Below, in pieces: positions 46,201 to 59,199 of a stretch of 64,000 nt of DNA (position 1 is its first letter; each line of letters opens with the position of its first letter). Source of the DNA: Antedon mediterranea. Lineage: Eukaryota > Echinodermata > Crinoidea > Comatulida > Antedonidae. The stretch spans positions 2,914,001 to 2,978,000 of the forward strand of contig NC_092679.1 in NCBI RefSeq assembly GCF_964355755.1. Direction: 5' to 3'. The position numbers were made by a program, and so were the translations under genes. The notes beneath the pieces are model-generated. The model ran no database searches. It was not told where the DNA came from and saw nothing but the letters and a program-made list of their open reading frames with translations.

Positions 46201-49200
46201 AAATACAGTATGGAGTTTAGATCCAGTATGTTGTGAAAGTTGTTTTGAAACACATTTCCTTTCCAATTTCCTAAAAATGCCCTTTAAAAAAAAAGAGGGT
46301 GGGGTGGAGGTGATTGACTAATAATTGTAGTTCAATAACAAATATTCTCTTCCCCCTCCCCTATCATTTATATCAACATTATTCGATAGCTTCCATTCCT
46401 ATTTTGAAGTGCATGCAGAACTAATAAATGCATGCACCAGCAACAGCCTATCTATAGTATACATTAGAGAAATATAATAAATGTTGAAATAATTTTTATC
46501 CGTCACTCTGCAAGTTTTTGATGGGGATTTTTGAAAAAAAAGAAAAGACAGGAAAAAAGGGGCAAGATGCATTGTAATAAGCCACCTTTTCCTTTTATCA
46601 TAATTATCACGTTCATACTAGAATAATCTGGCTAAATACAAAAATTCATGACGTTTTGCACGTAGTCCATGGCCCAGCAGACGACGTATCCTGTATTTAA
46701 TATCTTGTCTGCACTCTAGTAGTGAGCCACCAATGCAGAAATTCATCGAACCATGTGCTTTTATTGACCTGGAACATTCACAGGCCACTGACCTAGTTAT
46801 TTGTACCCAAGATTCTCAGGAAGTAGACGATAGTATTTACAAAACGGGGGTGTTTATTTAGAGCTATAGTCAATCTAACTCAACAATTGCATTTACATAT
46901 TATTTATATTTATAAAACGTAGTAAATATGTTATTAATGTATTTTAAATATGTTTGCAAATTTGTTTTAACGTTAATGTAAATTGAAATTCGGGATTTAA
47001 ACTCGTTTTTCTTTTGTTTACATAAATCAACTAGTCCTGACCCAGGTAATTTTATCGACGCCATATTTGTTTTCATCAGTATGCTCGGAAAGAAGCCACG
47101 AGGGTAGGTAAATGTAAACAAACTTTTTTATTCGAGATTGTTCACTTGTCTCTACAAATTGGGAGAAATATTTGAAAAGGGATCGAAAGGTAAATTACTG
47201 ATGTATTTTTTATATGGGAATATGCTCAAATCGGTTATAAAATTTCGGATAAACATTACATTCTTTTTTGGTTATCATTTTGCGATCTGGATAAATTGAG
47301 GCTGGGTTTGGCGGCCACCAACGGCTGGTCATCGCCATCTGCTGTTGCTCTGCATACTGCATCATGAATTCGGTATTTGTTGTAAACACTTGGTTATATT
47401 ATTGAACAGAACTATCTTTAGAACATGTACCATATCATTTATTTATCCAAAATGTATGTTTAATTATGCTTTGATGTTTAGTGCATTGTTAATGTTAGCT
47501 GTCAGAAAGGAAATCAAATTTAATTTAATTAAGAAGGACGAAAGGCCAGTTTGTATTTTGAATGTTATTTTATGGTGTAAAAACGTAGCCCTCCACTCCA
47601 CTGACACTCCAGCCTTCAGCCTATTTATATTATGACTGAGCAAAAAGAACATTCTCTATGGCCATTGTACTGTAGATTAAGGTAAGGGTCATGGCAACAC
47701 TACTATGACCGAAATGGAGGCATATCTGTAAGTTGATTAATATAGGCATAATAATATTTTAGTGACATTAGGTCAAGATTTGTTTGTGTGAATAGGCTAG
47801 ATCCTTATTTTAATTTCATTAAATTTTAAAGTATGTTAATAATATTAATAATAATACATTTTTCATTGGAATGATTATTTCTATTTATTTTAATATTATA
47901 CTATTGATGCACTCTCACTTGTATTTTTGCTAATGAAAATTTTTGAATATTTAAAGTTCTTATTTTTGCATAAAAAATTAAAATGCAATTTTGGTTGCAA
48001 TTGTAGTATGCCCTTTTTTTTCAAATTATGTGATAGCAATTTGTTATTGAAAACAAACAAGGGTATTTATTCTTTAGACCCTCAATTTAGGGTTACTTAG
48101 AATTTACTTAAATTATCATTGAATGTATTCAGTTTATTTTCTTTCTCTCCATTGTTAGAGGGTTTTTAAAATAAACTATTTGGAATTTAAAAAAAACTAT
48201 TTAATAAAAAAAATGACATTCAATAAATTCTGTAATTGGCGAGTTACTTGCTTTATATTCGATGCATATGAAAAAAACATATTAATCTTACTTTATCTAA
48301 AATAAAGATACTGAATAAGAAATTGAGTTTAATTACTTACAGTAGTAATTATAATCATTTAACATTCACTTCTAGATGTACTTACAGTATGCATCTTTTT
48401 TTTTTTCGTAAGAGAACTTAAAAATCATGTAATCTACCAAACAACATTGCATTTGCATTTATGAGATTGCAAACATGTTTTGTAATTAATTGCCTTTCCC
48501 CTTCAATGTCATTGTCATCATAAGTAAAACAGTACTTTATACTGTACATTCAAAATTGTTTAAATTCTCAAAATTGTGATTTTATTCTAGTTTTCCTTGA
48601 AAATATTTAATTTTTATAACATTATAATGCATTGACACTGCCATGATAAGTGTACCGTGAGAGTGGATAGCTAAATTCTTCCAATTTCATAATCCATACA
48701 TCTTTGTGTGGAAGATGGCAAACGTGAATACACATGTGATTACGCATAAGGTGACATATTTGTATTCATGTAAAACACAATCGCCTAGTGTAAAACAGGC
48801 TTAATGTTCATAGTTTATGGCCACTTACATTTTTATATACTTGAGAGGTAGGGTTTATTTATAGTTACCATGGAAACTCTGGTACCATCAAAATATATCA
48901 AAACTGAAAGGGATCAATTTGGCATTATGCAAAGCATAGAACATCTTGTATAACACAGTAGTAAAATCATTTAACAGAAGGCTAAACAGAAAAGATTGTC
49001 TACTCAGAGAGTTTATTGAACTGTGATTGGGAAACTGACATGAATACCCAGTCAGCAACAGATGTACAGTAGATTGCACATTAATTCATCTATAGCACAT
49101 GGAAACAACAACAACATCGTAAAGGCATTGCATGGGTTGTATGTTTTTAGGTCAGCAGTATTGGTATCTGCAGCGATGCATGCACAAATTAAGAACATTG

Positions 49201-49438
49201 CAAAAATGCTTGCAAATCAATATCTCTTAATATTATCATCGACAATTATCACCTGTGTCTTTTGATTGCGTAGAGGTGGTCAAAGACCTGGCGTCAATAA
49301 CGCAAGAATGCACAAACTGTTTTTTTTTTTTAAATGTCTTTATTGTTTCCGCATCTGACTGTTTTATACAGTATATTATTATTCTACAGCAGTATCTACA
49401 TTTTCTAACTGCAGTACACATTTTCACTGTATGTGTTT

Positions 49439-49612
49439 AATAAGCGACGTTGATAACTCCAGAGGGCGCCATGTTTACAAGGTCAATTGGGACAAAAAGT
49501 TCCATCTAGGCGGTACAAATTTACATAACCGCAGTAGGGCCTAGATGGAAATTTTTTTGCCTGATTGACCTTGTGAATATGGCGCCCTCTGGAGTTACCG
49601 AAACCGCTTATT
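49439..49612. mobile_element. Palindromic MITE, 174 bp
   Basis: The left arm contains AATAAGCG, AACTCCAGAGGGCGCCAT and ACAAGGTCAATTG. The right arm contains the mirrored ATTGACCTTGT, ATGGCGCCCTCTGGAGTT and CGCTTATT. The arms are about 55 bp with few mismatches, around CCATCTAGGC and GCCTAGATGG at the centre. Flanks are TTA-like. No ORF. Confidence 0.85.
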
Positions 49613-49720
49613 AGGTTTTTTAAGGTTTATTGCAATGACTGACTGATAAACTTCATCATTGAAACAAATTACAGTAAAACCATACGTATTATTGCAGTTA
49701 GCAAAATATAATAATAATAG

Positions 49721-49985
49721 TTCATTCTTATAACGCGCATAAGCAAGCTCTCAATGTGCTGCACATTATTGGATCAAACATATAAGGAAACATACTCCCG
49801 TGATAATGCAGCTAGTAATCAGTGCAGTTGTGTCTTGATCTAACCAGTACCCATTTATACACCTGGGTTGGGGCGACGAGAGGCAAATGTAAGTAAAGTA
49901 TCTTGCCTAACGATACAAGCAATGCAGCGAGAGTTGGAATCGAACCATGATCTCATGATCAGTAATCCATTGTCCAACACACTGC
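49721..49985 (-). mobile_element. SINE-like interspersed repeat
   Basis: On the minus strand it carries a box B-like GGTTCGATTCC (complement of GGAATCGAACC at about 49937). The segment CACCTGGGTTGGGGCGACGA, then AAGTATCTTGCCTAACGATA, is of a kind common in tRNA-derived repeats of deuterostomes (from memory). The box A region is not clear. Confidence 0.55.
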
Positions 49986-50347
49986 ACACACCTCAATATA
50001 GAAACTATATAAACTGTACTGCAGTAAAATAATTGTGCATGATCATTTAAAACAGAGCAATAGAACAATTGCTGCTCATTTTTATACTGAGTGGATATAA
50101 ACTGATCCATACAGTACTGTACATAATAATATAAAACTAATACTAGTTCAATACTTGAGTCAGTTTTATATTTTAACAAATGTTGTCTTTTTATTCAGTG
50201 TTTTCTAGATCCCTGCAGTTCCTATTGCCTCAGTTCGTGACTCAGTTTTCAAAACAGATGCTTCGTCGTATTCACTCTCAATCTTTAAAGCGACTCGGTA
50301 CATTCAAAAGTATTCGAAAGAAGTGCGGTCTTGTATGAAAACACACT

Positions 50348-53300
50348 ATGGGCAACACCAGTGGTAAAGAGAAGGGTAAAGATGGTTTGCCTATGTCGCC
50401 GAGCAAGGAGACACCGTCATTTGATTTTAATCCGCGCAATCATCAGCATCGTAAACTTTTCCAGCAGTTGTCGTTAGATGATAATGACTTATCGCAAGCA
50501 AGTTTTAAGGTAACAATTGTTTTTAGGGTGAATAAAATGAAATTTCTATTCTCATTGTCATCAGCATAATAGCATAATACACTGTGGTGTTAGTTTGGTA
50601 CGGTATCTTTCTAAATGAATATAAAGTTAAACACACAATAATAGCTTTCATTTACACTAGATAGCAGATTTGAATTGGGAAAAAAAAGCATCCTTATGCT
50701 TCGGAAAAAATGTTAATTACTTTGCTTCTGCTTTCTAATAATGACCAGTTAAGTAATTAAATGCACTATTAGAATAGCCTAGGGTGTTCTAAACAATTTA
50801 ACCTTCTCCCTACGCACATTTTAATAGACCCCCTATGTCGGCCTATATTTTTCCTAGTACATTGTTGTGACCTTGGCAGATGACCAGAAGGTGAACACCA
50901 ATTATCAGGGATGCGCTTAGAAATTCAGTTTATAAAAATATCAGATACTGTTTTCTTCTTTTCTTTCTACTGTTAAGAAAAGGAGATAAATTTAATATGA
51001 TTTGTTCTTCTGTAGCTTGACAGCATATCTGCCAGCGCTTTGTTTACGGATTCTCGTTTTAGTAGATCATATTTTATAGTTTAGTTGCGCAGAGTATTTT
51101 TAGAGTCAGTCTACCACTCAGCTATTCCAAGGGAAGTGGGTGAGGATCTTCAACACTGATTCTATTGTTGTGTTCTTGGCACGAATCCAACATTATTGTC
51201 CAGATCCCTTCGGGATGTGATTCAATAATAATAGGCAACATTATGTTTTACTTAAAAACAATATTCAAGGACTTCAATTGAGTTATTTATAATCAATCAT
51301 AACCAATGGAGTATAAAATTAGGGTGTATTTTTAGCTTGAATATTTCATCATTATACTGTGTAAGGATCTATCTTATATTATACAATGAAATGGATAACA
51401 AACATTTTAAAGCCCTGTCTACACTATCAAACTTTATGTGACAAAAAAATATGGACATGATGATGTCATATCACTACCATAATAATAATAATAGTACGAA
51501 TTTGTAACTCGCCAATTCCAGCAGTAAGTGATCAAAGAGAGTACCATATTTGGGCACATCACACTTTTTTTGTCAAACTAGTTCGATAGTGTAGACAGAG
51601 TTTTTAAACAGTTAAAATAATGCCAAACAAACTTGTGGATGGATAACCAACTAAACCCACACAAATACATATTTAAAACGGAAAAAAATAATTACCCAAT
51701 TCTGTACTTTATCTGGTTTATCAATATTTGTAATACATACAGTGTCACATGAATACTGTATTACAGAATTTGCCTATGATGATACAGTATCTAGAATCCG
51801 CTAAAAATATATGTTGTGTTTTATTCCATGTTAATTGCTTTTAATTGAACTATTTATTTCATCATTATTTTAAGAGGGTGACCCAGCCAGCGTGAGCTGA
51901 TTTTACTCAGCCCTCAAACCAACATTGGTTTAAGCTCTGTCTATACTAACAAACTAGTTTGATGTGCCCAAATATGGTAGTGATATGAAATCATCGTGTT
52001 TATATAGGCTACTCGGTGTAGTTTGATAGTGTGGACAGAGCTTTATAACTTATAGTACAGTAGGCCATCTTCATTCCGTTGTATATTTCACATCTTATAT
52101 TTTCACATACATGTCTGTTTGTTTTAAAGGATATTCATAGGTCAGAGTTCACAAGACCCAGAGCTAGTACTATTGTTGAACAACCTGTTCTCAACCTAAA
52201 AGCCTTACCCACTGTGTTCCATTGGAATGGAGGAGGCAAAAATGTGTTCCTATCAGGGAGCTTTAACCAGTGGAAGACCAAGATTCCAATGTCTAAAAGG
52301 TATTTGAAAGATTTTATTTATCCTAGAAGGCCTAGTTATGATCAGTTGCTGTGATGTACCAGTACACCGGGGTAACCCCCTACTCGTCTCGAAAGATGTA
52401 CTAGGTTCTTTAAAGTGCACATGAGCTAGATGTGTGCACTGGACCTACGGTTTATAGTCCTTATCCGAGAAAACTCGTTCTACCACCAGAACCATGGAGC
52501 GAGTGAGCCTCGAACCTTTGCCAATGTTATAGCTATGTAATTACGGTTCCACTGTCTTAACCGCTTGGCCACTAGAAGGAATATAATTTCACACTGTCCC
52601 TATGAATACCGTATCATATCTGGCTGCTGAGGTCAGTATTGAGAAGGTGATAATATAGATTTACTGTAGCTACTCAAGAGTGCTCAAGAGCCTCCTCTCC
52701 TCAAAAGCTAAGAAAAACATCTTTCTAGGCAATGGTGATGACAGTAAAGATGAGGATGAATTAAAGAAAAGAGAAATAGACATTTTAAAATGGACCGGCC
52801 GTTGGAACATAAATTTCTCCATCTGATTTGTGTGCTGTATGTACAGTATGTGTACCCTAATATTTTGCATTATAATCTATTATACACTTACTAAAATAGC
52901 AAATTTAATAATAAAACACAGTTAGCGCTGAATTCCCAATATTATTGATTAAATCCAAGGTGATTTTTATACTTGGTTTACATTTTATTTTATATAAACA
53001 ATTTTTTTTCAAGTTACAATTGTGTTTTATGAATAATAAATGAAAATCAAACATAGCATCTTCGCCGTATTGCCTGAAGATATTCTTCGAAATGAATAGG
53101 TTACAATACAAGATACATTATTCCCATTGTAGATATTGGTTGACTTATTCACCATTGATTCAATTATGAAGTTGGTTTTAGACTGTTTGTTGGTAATAAT
53201 ACTACTATATAATCAATATTGTATCTTGGCAGTCACAACATTATATATTTCTGTTTTAATTATCAATTCAAAGCCATTAGATTCTAATTAAATGTTTTTT

Positions 53301-56300
53301 TGTAAATATTTTGTAATAATTTTTCTTATGGAAGATATTGGGAATAAGCTGTTCCATCAATACTCTGAATTTCTTAAAGTTCTGTCTACACTATAAAAAC
53401 AAGCACGAATGTGCGATAGTCGGGGTACAGCAAAGAAGCTATGATGACGTCATAAGACGCGATGTGACGTCACATACACATCAATAACCTCGCTACCAAA
53501 TATTTTATACGGCTATACGGTACCATCTTCGAGACGTCATATGGCTGCATCCGGTTTGAAATTTAAAAATCCGGCTCTATAGCTTTGAGGACATCACTTT
53601 TTTTGTCAAACTAGTTTGATAGTGTAGGCTGAAAGCTGTACTATCAAACTTATGTGATAAAAAGAGTGATATGGACAGGATGACATCACATCACTACCAT
53701 ATTTGGGCACATCACACTTTTTTGTCAAACTAGTTTGATAGTGTAGACAGAGCTTTTGGCTAATTTGATGTTGTTTGTGTACAGTGTGTTTGCCTGTTTA
53801 AGAATTATTGATCAACAATTAATCATAGCTAATGAAGTTCGTTAAAGCGTATTATATAACACCTAAATAAATTCCTGTCATTTGATTGGACGATTGTGGG
53901 TCACATGGCGTGCAATAGTACGCACTATTAAACGATCGTTTAATAGTACTTTTTGAAACATTTTTGTGTACGAAAAAAAAAAACGTCTCGCGGATGAAAA
54001 AAAATCTAGTACACAAATTATCCTATGATATGGCTCTGTACTGTGAAATACAACAGCGCCACCTGTCGTCTGGCCTCAGTTTCGTTTTCTTTTAAACATT
54101 TGTGTACGAAAAAAAACATTCATTATTTGTATACCATGGCGAGATCACTAACCTACCCATACTGTAGTTTATCAACACAACCTTGTGTAAAAAAAATGTA
54201 TATCTCTCTACTGATAAAGTGGATTTCACAGCCTTTATACCGTTTTTAAGAACTACATACAATGTTGGAGGTTGTGTTAATAATGCAGGCCTTTTCTTTT
54301 GATGTGAGCAAGTGCGATCACTCATCTAACACACTCCTAAACTGCACTTTAGGAGTGTGATTTACAACACACTTAAATTTGGTAAACTGCTACTCACCAA
54401 AATACAAACAGCACACCTACAGCACCCTTGAATGTATTGACGAGTGCAATTTGTAGCACACCTACAATTTTAAGGCTCGATAACGATAAATTAATGCAGC
54501 TAATACCCACCCACGACAACAACAAGTGCATGTGTGTTTTAATTACATTTGACGGAATTTGATTCCTAGTTCACATGTTTACTGACGTGGACATGATCAC
54601 ATTTCACAAATCTATATTTCAATAATGCTTCTGTAGAAAAATAAACTTGCCGTATAGATTTTCTCGATGTATTGTTATTATGAGATAGATTAATATGCTC
54701 TAGAAATCTGCACAAGGTCTTGTGTTTGATATTAACACTTAATGCTGATCCTAAAAGGCTGCCTTTGGCGCTAATATCGAGCTGTTGCACTTACAGTACC
54801 AAGGTTTTTATAAAATATTAGTATAACAATAGCTAGGTTCATGTTTGCTAGACATCTCCTGTTGTTTTAAATTTTTGATAATGATATGATGATATTTCAT
54901 AATTAATTATGTTTCTTAATGGTTATTCATTGTTATTGTTATGCTCTAAGAAAACAACCAAAGATCATCTTCACATATTTAATCCTGCATCTCTTTTTTA
55001 AATTTTTTAGATTGAAATTGTATATATTTTTTATATCTTGTATCATAAATTGTGTTACTTACTGTTGGATGCGTATGAAATAAAATGTTTAAAAAAATTG
55101 GTTAAAGTTAATGATTTTTACCAGATTAAACCCTTCATGATTTATACTATAGTTATTCCAATTTGCAATACTTTGCAAAATTTTAAATGAAAGTTGCCAG
55201 GTCAGCATTTAGCAAAATAATGATGATTACAGTATCATATTGATTGCCTTTAAAGGAAGCATATAGAACATTGTTATCTAATCTAGAGACAAGCCTCAGC
55301 CACAAACAAGCATTGCTTTCAGTTTCATTTTTCCTGAGGAAACCCTGTTTTGTGGTCATGTAGTGAAGGTTACATCCAGGGGCCTACTCCAGTGGATAGC
55401 TTTATCAAAGCATTCATTATTGACCAATCATTGAACTTGACCTTGTTGTTGAAATAGCAGGTCAATGACCAGGTGTGAGGTACATAGCAGCGATTACTCA
55501 CATGGATCTGTTTTGAATAATTTGATTTTTATGTCCACACTATCAAAGTAGTTTGACAAAAAAAAGTGTGATGTGACCAAATATCATGGTAGTGATATGC
55601 TCACATATGGAAGTGATATGGTATCATCATGTCTATATATGGGCACATCACATTTTTTTGTCACATAAAGTTTGATAGTGTAGACAGAGCTTTTAATGAC
55701 TTGAAATTCTGCAGAATACATTTGATATTTTTGAAATATAATGCATTGCAACTAAAATAAAATTGGTGACTGCATTAATATTTTTGTTTTTTATAGCACT
55801 GGTGAGTTTGTGACCATAGTGGAGCTTCCAGAAGGCAAGCATGAGTACAAGTTCAACGTGGACGGTCAATGGACTCACGATCCTAAGCAGGTAATACACA
55901 ACATAAACGTAGTGGAGCTGTAGCTTAGTGGTTAACGTGCTTGCCTTCCAATCCCAACGTCTGGGGTTCAATCCTGACAAAGTGCCAGAGTTGTCACTCA
56001 CAACTTTTTCAACTCCACACTTATACTGGGTTTATAAGCACGATAAATGATAAATAGTTTATCCATCCTGTAACTGGCGAGTTTTTGCTCGCGTATGAAA
56101 TATTTAAAAAAATTAATACAAAATAATGAATGGTCATATGTGACACTGTATTACGGAATTTGTGGTGATACAGTCCAGTGAATCTGATGCAATTTCAGTT
56201 TCTTTTTTTAAATATAAATGATAAAATTTGAAAGTGAATAACATTTCAAATCATAAAATTGGTTGATTAAAACTATATTGTAATTTAAATAACTTCTAGA

Positions 56301-59138
56301 TGCATTAGTGTTCAACTTCATCCAATTATTACTGATAATAGTTAGTGGCACCATTCATTAAAGAGTGACCCTACAGATATCATTCATCTCCTATTACATT
56401 TACCATTTTCAAAAGCTATCAATATTTCCTATATTGTGTAATTAGAATCCAAAGTTATTTAAACTCGTTCTTTCTAAATTGAAGGGGAGCTTCGGGGAGG
56501 CATGTTTAAAACGAGAAGTTTGCGTTATTAGAGCCGTTTAATTATAGTGTCTGAGCAGGCTTGTATACTTTACAGACTAAATTAACCTTTTGATTTGGCC
56601 TCGGACTACAGCGATTTCTGAATTAGAAGTAGTTGAGTGATATTATGCAACTGTGATTTAGTCAGTATATGATTTGTATGAACACTGAAATGAAAGGATT
56701 TTAGCTAACCCAAAATATAAAATAAAGGAATATCAAATTGCCAAAAATATTGTGTAACAGATATAATGTTTTCTGATTTGTATTGCTTTTAAGATGGTAT
56801 TTCTATCATCAGATAGTCTGGTAGACAGCTTAGTATTTAAACTAGAATAGGTATGTGATATGTTAGCAGGCGGCCCCTATAGGGCAGTTTATATGCTTAA
56901 TAGTATCATGTTGTGGGCTAAGTGCCAATTGAAAATAGGATTCAAATGTGCTTGCTGCCTAGCTAAGCTTGAAATGTAACCCATGATCATACTAATGTAC
57001 TGTATCCCTACCACCTAGGGTTCTGCAACAGCAAAATTTCAGTATTTTGGCTCTGTACCAACATTTAGAAGTTTAATTTAGACTGTCTGGTTTTTGATGA
57101 TTTTTTTTTATTGGCTTGATACCAGCACATTTGTTCCTATCTGAAATGTGACAAGAACTAACAGTATACCATTGACCAATTAGATCACTTACCGCCAGTT
57201 GGTATGCTAACAGATTTGAACCAATGATTTGATGACAAGATGGCTGGCACCAAACTACAGTACCTTTCTCAGTTTGCCATTGCAATATAATGTTTATAGA
57301 TATGAAATATATTAGTTTTCACTTTGTTTTTGTACCTACCAGCAATAGTGATAATTTTACTGTATATCAATTATATCAATATTCATATACGTGTTGGTAT
57401 GTTCATTGTGTCATGATAACTAGCGTGTACGTCTCAGACACGGTGTTCTTTTACTGTTGTAGCTGCAAGTTTGGTAATGTCAATAGCATTTTCTAATTCA
57501 TTGTTTAATTGTATGACCATTCTATAGTACTAGTGACTGGTTGCCTAGGTTCTAGGCCCTTCTGTAGTGTTACTTTATTTTTACAGTATTATATCAAATA
57601 TCCCTTCTAAAATCATTTTTTAGACCACGCCCGAATAAATAACTGACGAAAGATGTACTGTAATAACCGGAAGTTCTGTTGTGTTTTTTTCTCTTTTAGC
57701 CGACTGTGGATAATAACGTAGGTAGTGTAAACAACACAATTAATGTGATGAAGTCTGACTTTGAAGTTTTAGAGGCGTTAGCCATTGATTCTATTAACAG
57801 TAGCAGTACTGCCCATCAGAATGTAACAAAAGGTATGCTCTTTAGATTTCAACATAAATTGATATGGTAAATTACATCTAACAACAGGACACATTTTCTA
57901 TCAAAGTTTGATAATGTAGACAGAGCTTTTTGACTGTTTTAAAGACAATAGAATGAGTAACCATAACAAGCACAAACATTTATTCCCAAGTAAGCCAGCC
58001 AGCCAACTGCAAAATTAACTGATTTTAAATTTCAATTTGTTTGTAGGAGAGAGTAGTTCACCACCAGGTGACTATAGTCAAGAAATACCTAAAAGGATTT
58101 CACCCGAGAAGTCTGGAGGTCCTCCAATTCTTCCACCACATCTCCTGCAGGTGATGTTGAATAAAGACACAGGTCTACAGGTTAGTGAAACAGTTCAAAT
58201 ACAGATTTGATAATTAATTGTTAAGATGATTCGATGGCAACACCTTGGCAACCATGGTTTCTCACCATCATGCCAGGAGTGCCAGTCAGCAACCACGCCC
58301 TGGGTGGGGAGGGAGGTTGCATCGCCAACCAGCGTGATAAGAACCGTAGATAAGGAATCATTGGTTGTAAAATGGAATGTTCTCTTGTCTGTGTTCTCAT
58401 GTGAAATTGTGAAAAACTCTCATTCTCTCTTTCCTACACTATCACACTAGTTTGACAAAAAAGTGTGATGTGCCCAAATATAGTAGTGATATGACATCAT
58501 CATGTCTATATATGGGCACACCACATTTTGATAGAACTTTAGCTTCCTATAAAACACTACATTGAGTCTGTATGCTATTTTATTTTTATAGTACGATCCT
58601 TCGTTGCTTCCTGAACCAAATCATGTGATGTTAAACCATTTATATGCTCTGTCTATTAAGGTTAGTATCACCTCAGTATGACCTCAAATGACCTTTTGGA
58701 GGGTACAGTAGAACTCCTCCCATTAAAGAGACATTTTGTTGGCTCCTGAAGAGTTGTACTGCAATCTTAATTGCCAATTTACACAGACAAGCGGTAACGG
58801 TAAGCAGAAAACCGTGTAGCTTGTCCCACGTAGAATCTGTATATATCCCAAGCGGAAGCCGCCTGTCTGCTCCACCTTATTCATAAGGAATAACATAGAT
58901 TCTATGTTACCGCTCGTCTTTGTAAATTGTCCTTAAGAGTACAGTATAAATAAATCGGACCATAATAATGTTTTCCATGGGGGATCTCATTTATATTGTA
59001 GGTTTTTTTAACATTTTTAATAGAATTTGTCTTACTTTGTTTTAATTCTTTGCCATGTAGGATGGTGTGATGGTTTTAAGTGCAACACATCGGTACCGCA
59101 AGAAATATGTTACAACAGTAATGTACAAACCCATATAA
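50348..59138 (+). CDS. PRKAB: AMP-activated protein kinase subunit beta, seven exons
   Basis: Exons 50348-50509, 52130-52299, 55797-55890, 57700-57832, 58047-58180, 58592-58660 and 59061-59138 join in frame to 279 residues, close to the 270-272 of vertebrate beta subunits. MGNTSGKEK is an N-myristoylation site. CBM48 (about residues 77-160) has HWNGGGKNVFLSGSFNQW, Lys129, DGQW (Trp136) and GSVNN; Trp102, Lys129, Trp136 and Asn153 correspond to the glycogen-contacting residues of human beta1. Ser111 in KSTGEF matches the beta1 Ser108 site at the kinase/CBM interface. The ASC domain closes the protein: GGPPILPPHLLQVMLNKDTG, LLPEPNHVMLNHLYALSIKD, ATHRYRKKYVTTVMYKPI. The subunit scaffolds AMPK alpha and gamma and anchors the kinase to glycogen and membranes. 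Introns carry several family 1 MITEs. Confidence 0.97.
51409..51603. mobile_element. MITE family 1 copy with an insertion
   Basis: The ends are AAAGCCCTGTCTACACTATC and TCGATAGTGTAGACAGAG. At about 51482-51541 there is a foreign stretch with GTAACTCGCCAATTCCAGCA, similar to the reverse of the tRNA-derived SINE tail at 56075. A SINE fragment has evidently landed in the element. Confidence 0.8.
51932..52043. mobile_element. MITE family 1 copy, AMPK beta intron 1
   Basis: 112 bp with ends TTAAGCTCTGTCTATACTA and GATAGTGTGGACAGAGCTT. The core is shortened. It ends only about 90 bp before exon 2. Confidence 0.8.
52360..52578 (-). mobile_element. tRNA-derived SINE, second family
   Basis: On the minus strand it starts AGTGGCCAAGCGGTTAAGAC (box A-like) and continues to box B GGTTCGAGGCTCACTC, followed by a tail with CCACCAGAACC in reverse. 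The head resembles a Leu- or Ser-type tRNA. The downstream body matches the Harbinger-interrupted copy at 27292-28275. Confidence 0.78.
53376..53756. mobile_element. Two joined family 1 elements
   Basis: The left element (53376-about 53630) has family 1 ends, AAAGTTCTGTCTACACTATA and TTTGATAGTGTAGGCT. Its middle is unrelated, with TGATGACGTCATAAGACG and CCGGTTTGAAATTTAAAAAT. The right element (about 53634-53756) is an ordinary copy ending GATAGTGTAGACAGAGCTTT. They share their boundary. Confidence 0.78.
55531..55693. mobile_element. MITE family 1 copy, AMPK beta intron 2
   Basis: The left end is weakened (ATGTCCACACTATCAAAGTA) and the right end is intact (GATAGTGTAGACAGAGCTT). It lies about 100 bp before the CBM48 exon at 55797. 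Confidence 0.83.
55912..56115 (+). mobile_element. tRNA-derived SINE copy
   Basis: The head is GTGGAGCTGTAGCTTAGTGG then TTAACGTGCTTGCC (box A region), with box B GGTTCAATCC at 55965. The body contains TTTATAAGCACGATAAATGA and CTGTAACTGGCGAGTTTTTG, then an A-rich tail. It lies directly behind the AMPK beta CBM48 exon. A reverse copy is at 34379. Confidence 0.85.
57900..57929. mobile_element. MITE family 1 terminal remnant
   Basis: Only the right end remains, TTTGATAATGTAGACAGAGC. It is in the AMPK beta intron between exons 4 and 5. Confidence 0.65.
58432..58540. mobile_element. MITE family 1 copy, both ends eroded
   Basis: The core reads AGTGTGATGTGCCCAAATAT and TGACATCATCATGTCTATAT. The left repeat is reduced to CTACACTATCACACTAG and the right to TTTTGATAGAACTTT. 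It lies just before AMPK beta exon 6. Confidence 0.75.
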
Positions 59139-59199
59139 AAACCACAGAATGGGGTGTTCTGTTATATATTTGCTCTAGTCTGGACTGATAAAGATGTTT

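Larger units (their letters stand above)
41899..50347. other. 3' UTR and spacer between the two CBM48 paralogues
   Basis: 8.4 kb with no supported exon. It holds an ATTGATATC minisatellite (43020), a palindromic element (49439) and a SINE (49721). A short ATG frame at 47080 (MLGKKPRG) ends near a GTAGGT donor, but in phase 2, which does not fit AMPK beta exon 2. The rest is AT-rich sequence with no recognisable content. Confidence 0.5.

Noticed and set aside
47080-47110. Possible alternative first exon of AMPK beta (MLGKKPRG before a GTAGGT donor)
   Set aside because: The donor leaves phase 2, but AMPK beta exon 2 needs phase 0. No promoter feature supports it.
51110-51240. Possible exon or repeat in AMPK beta intron 1 with CAAGGGAAGTGGGTGAGGAT
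   Set aside because: No matching splice pair or family similarity was seen and the segment has no second copy in the window.
55912-55985. tRNA gene
   Set aside because: Boxes A and B are visible but the arms do not pair well, and the unit continues into a SINE body and tail with a reverse copy elsewhere.
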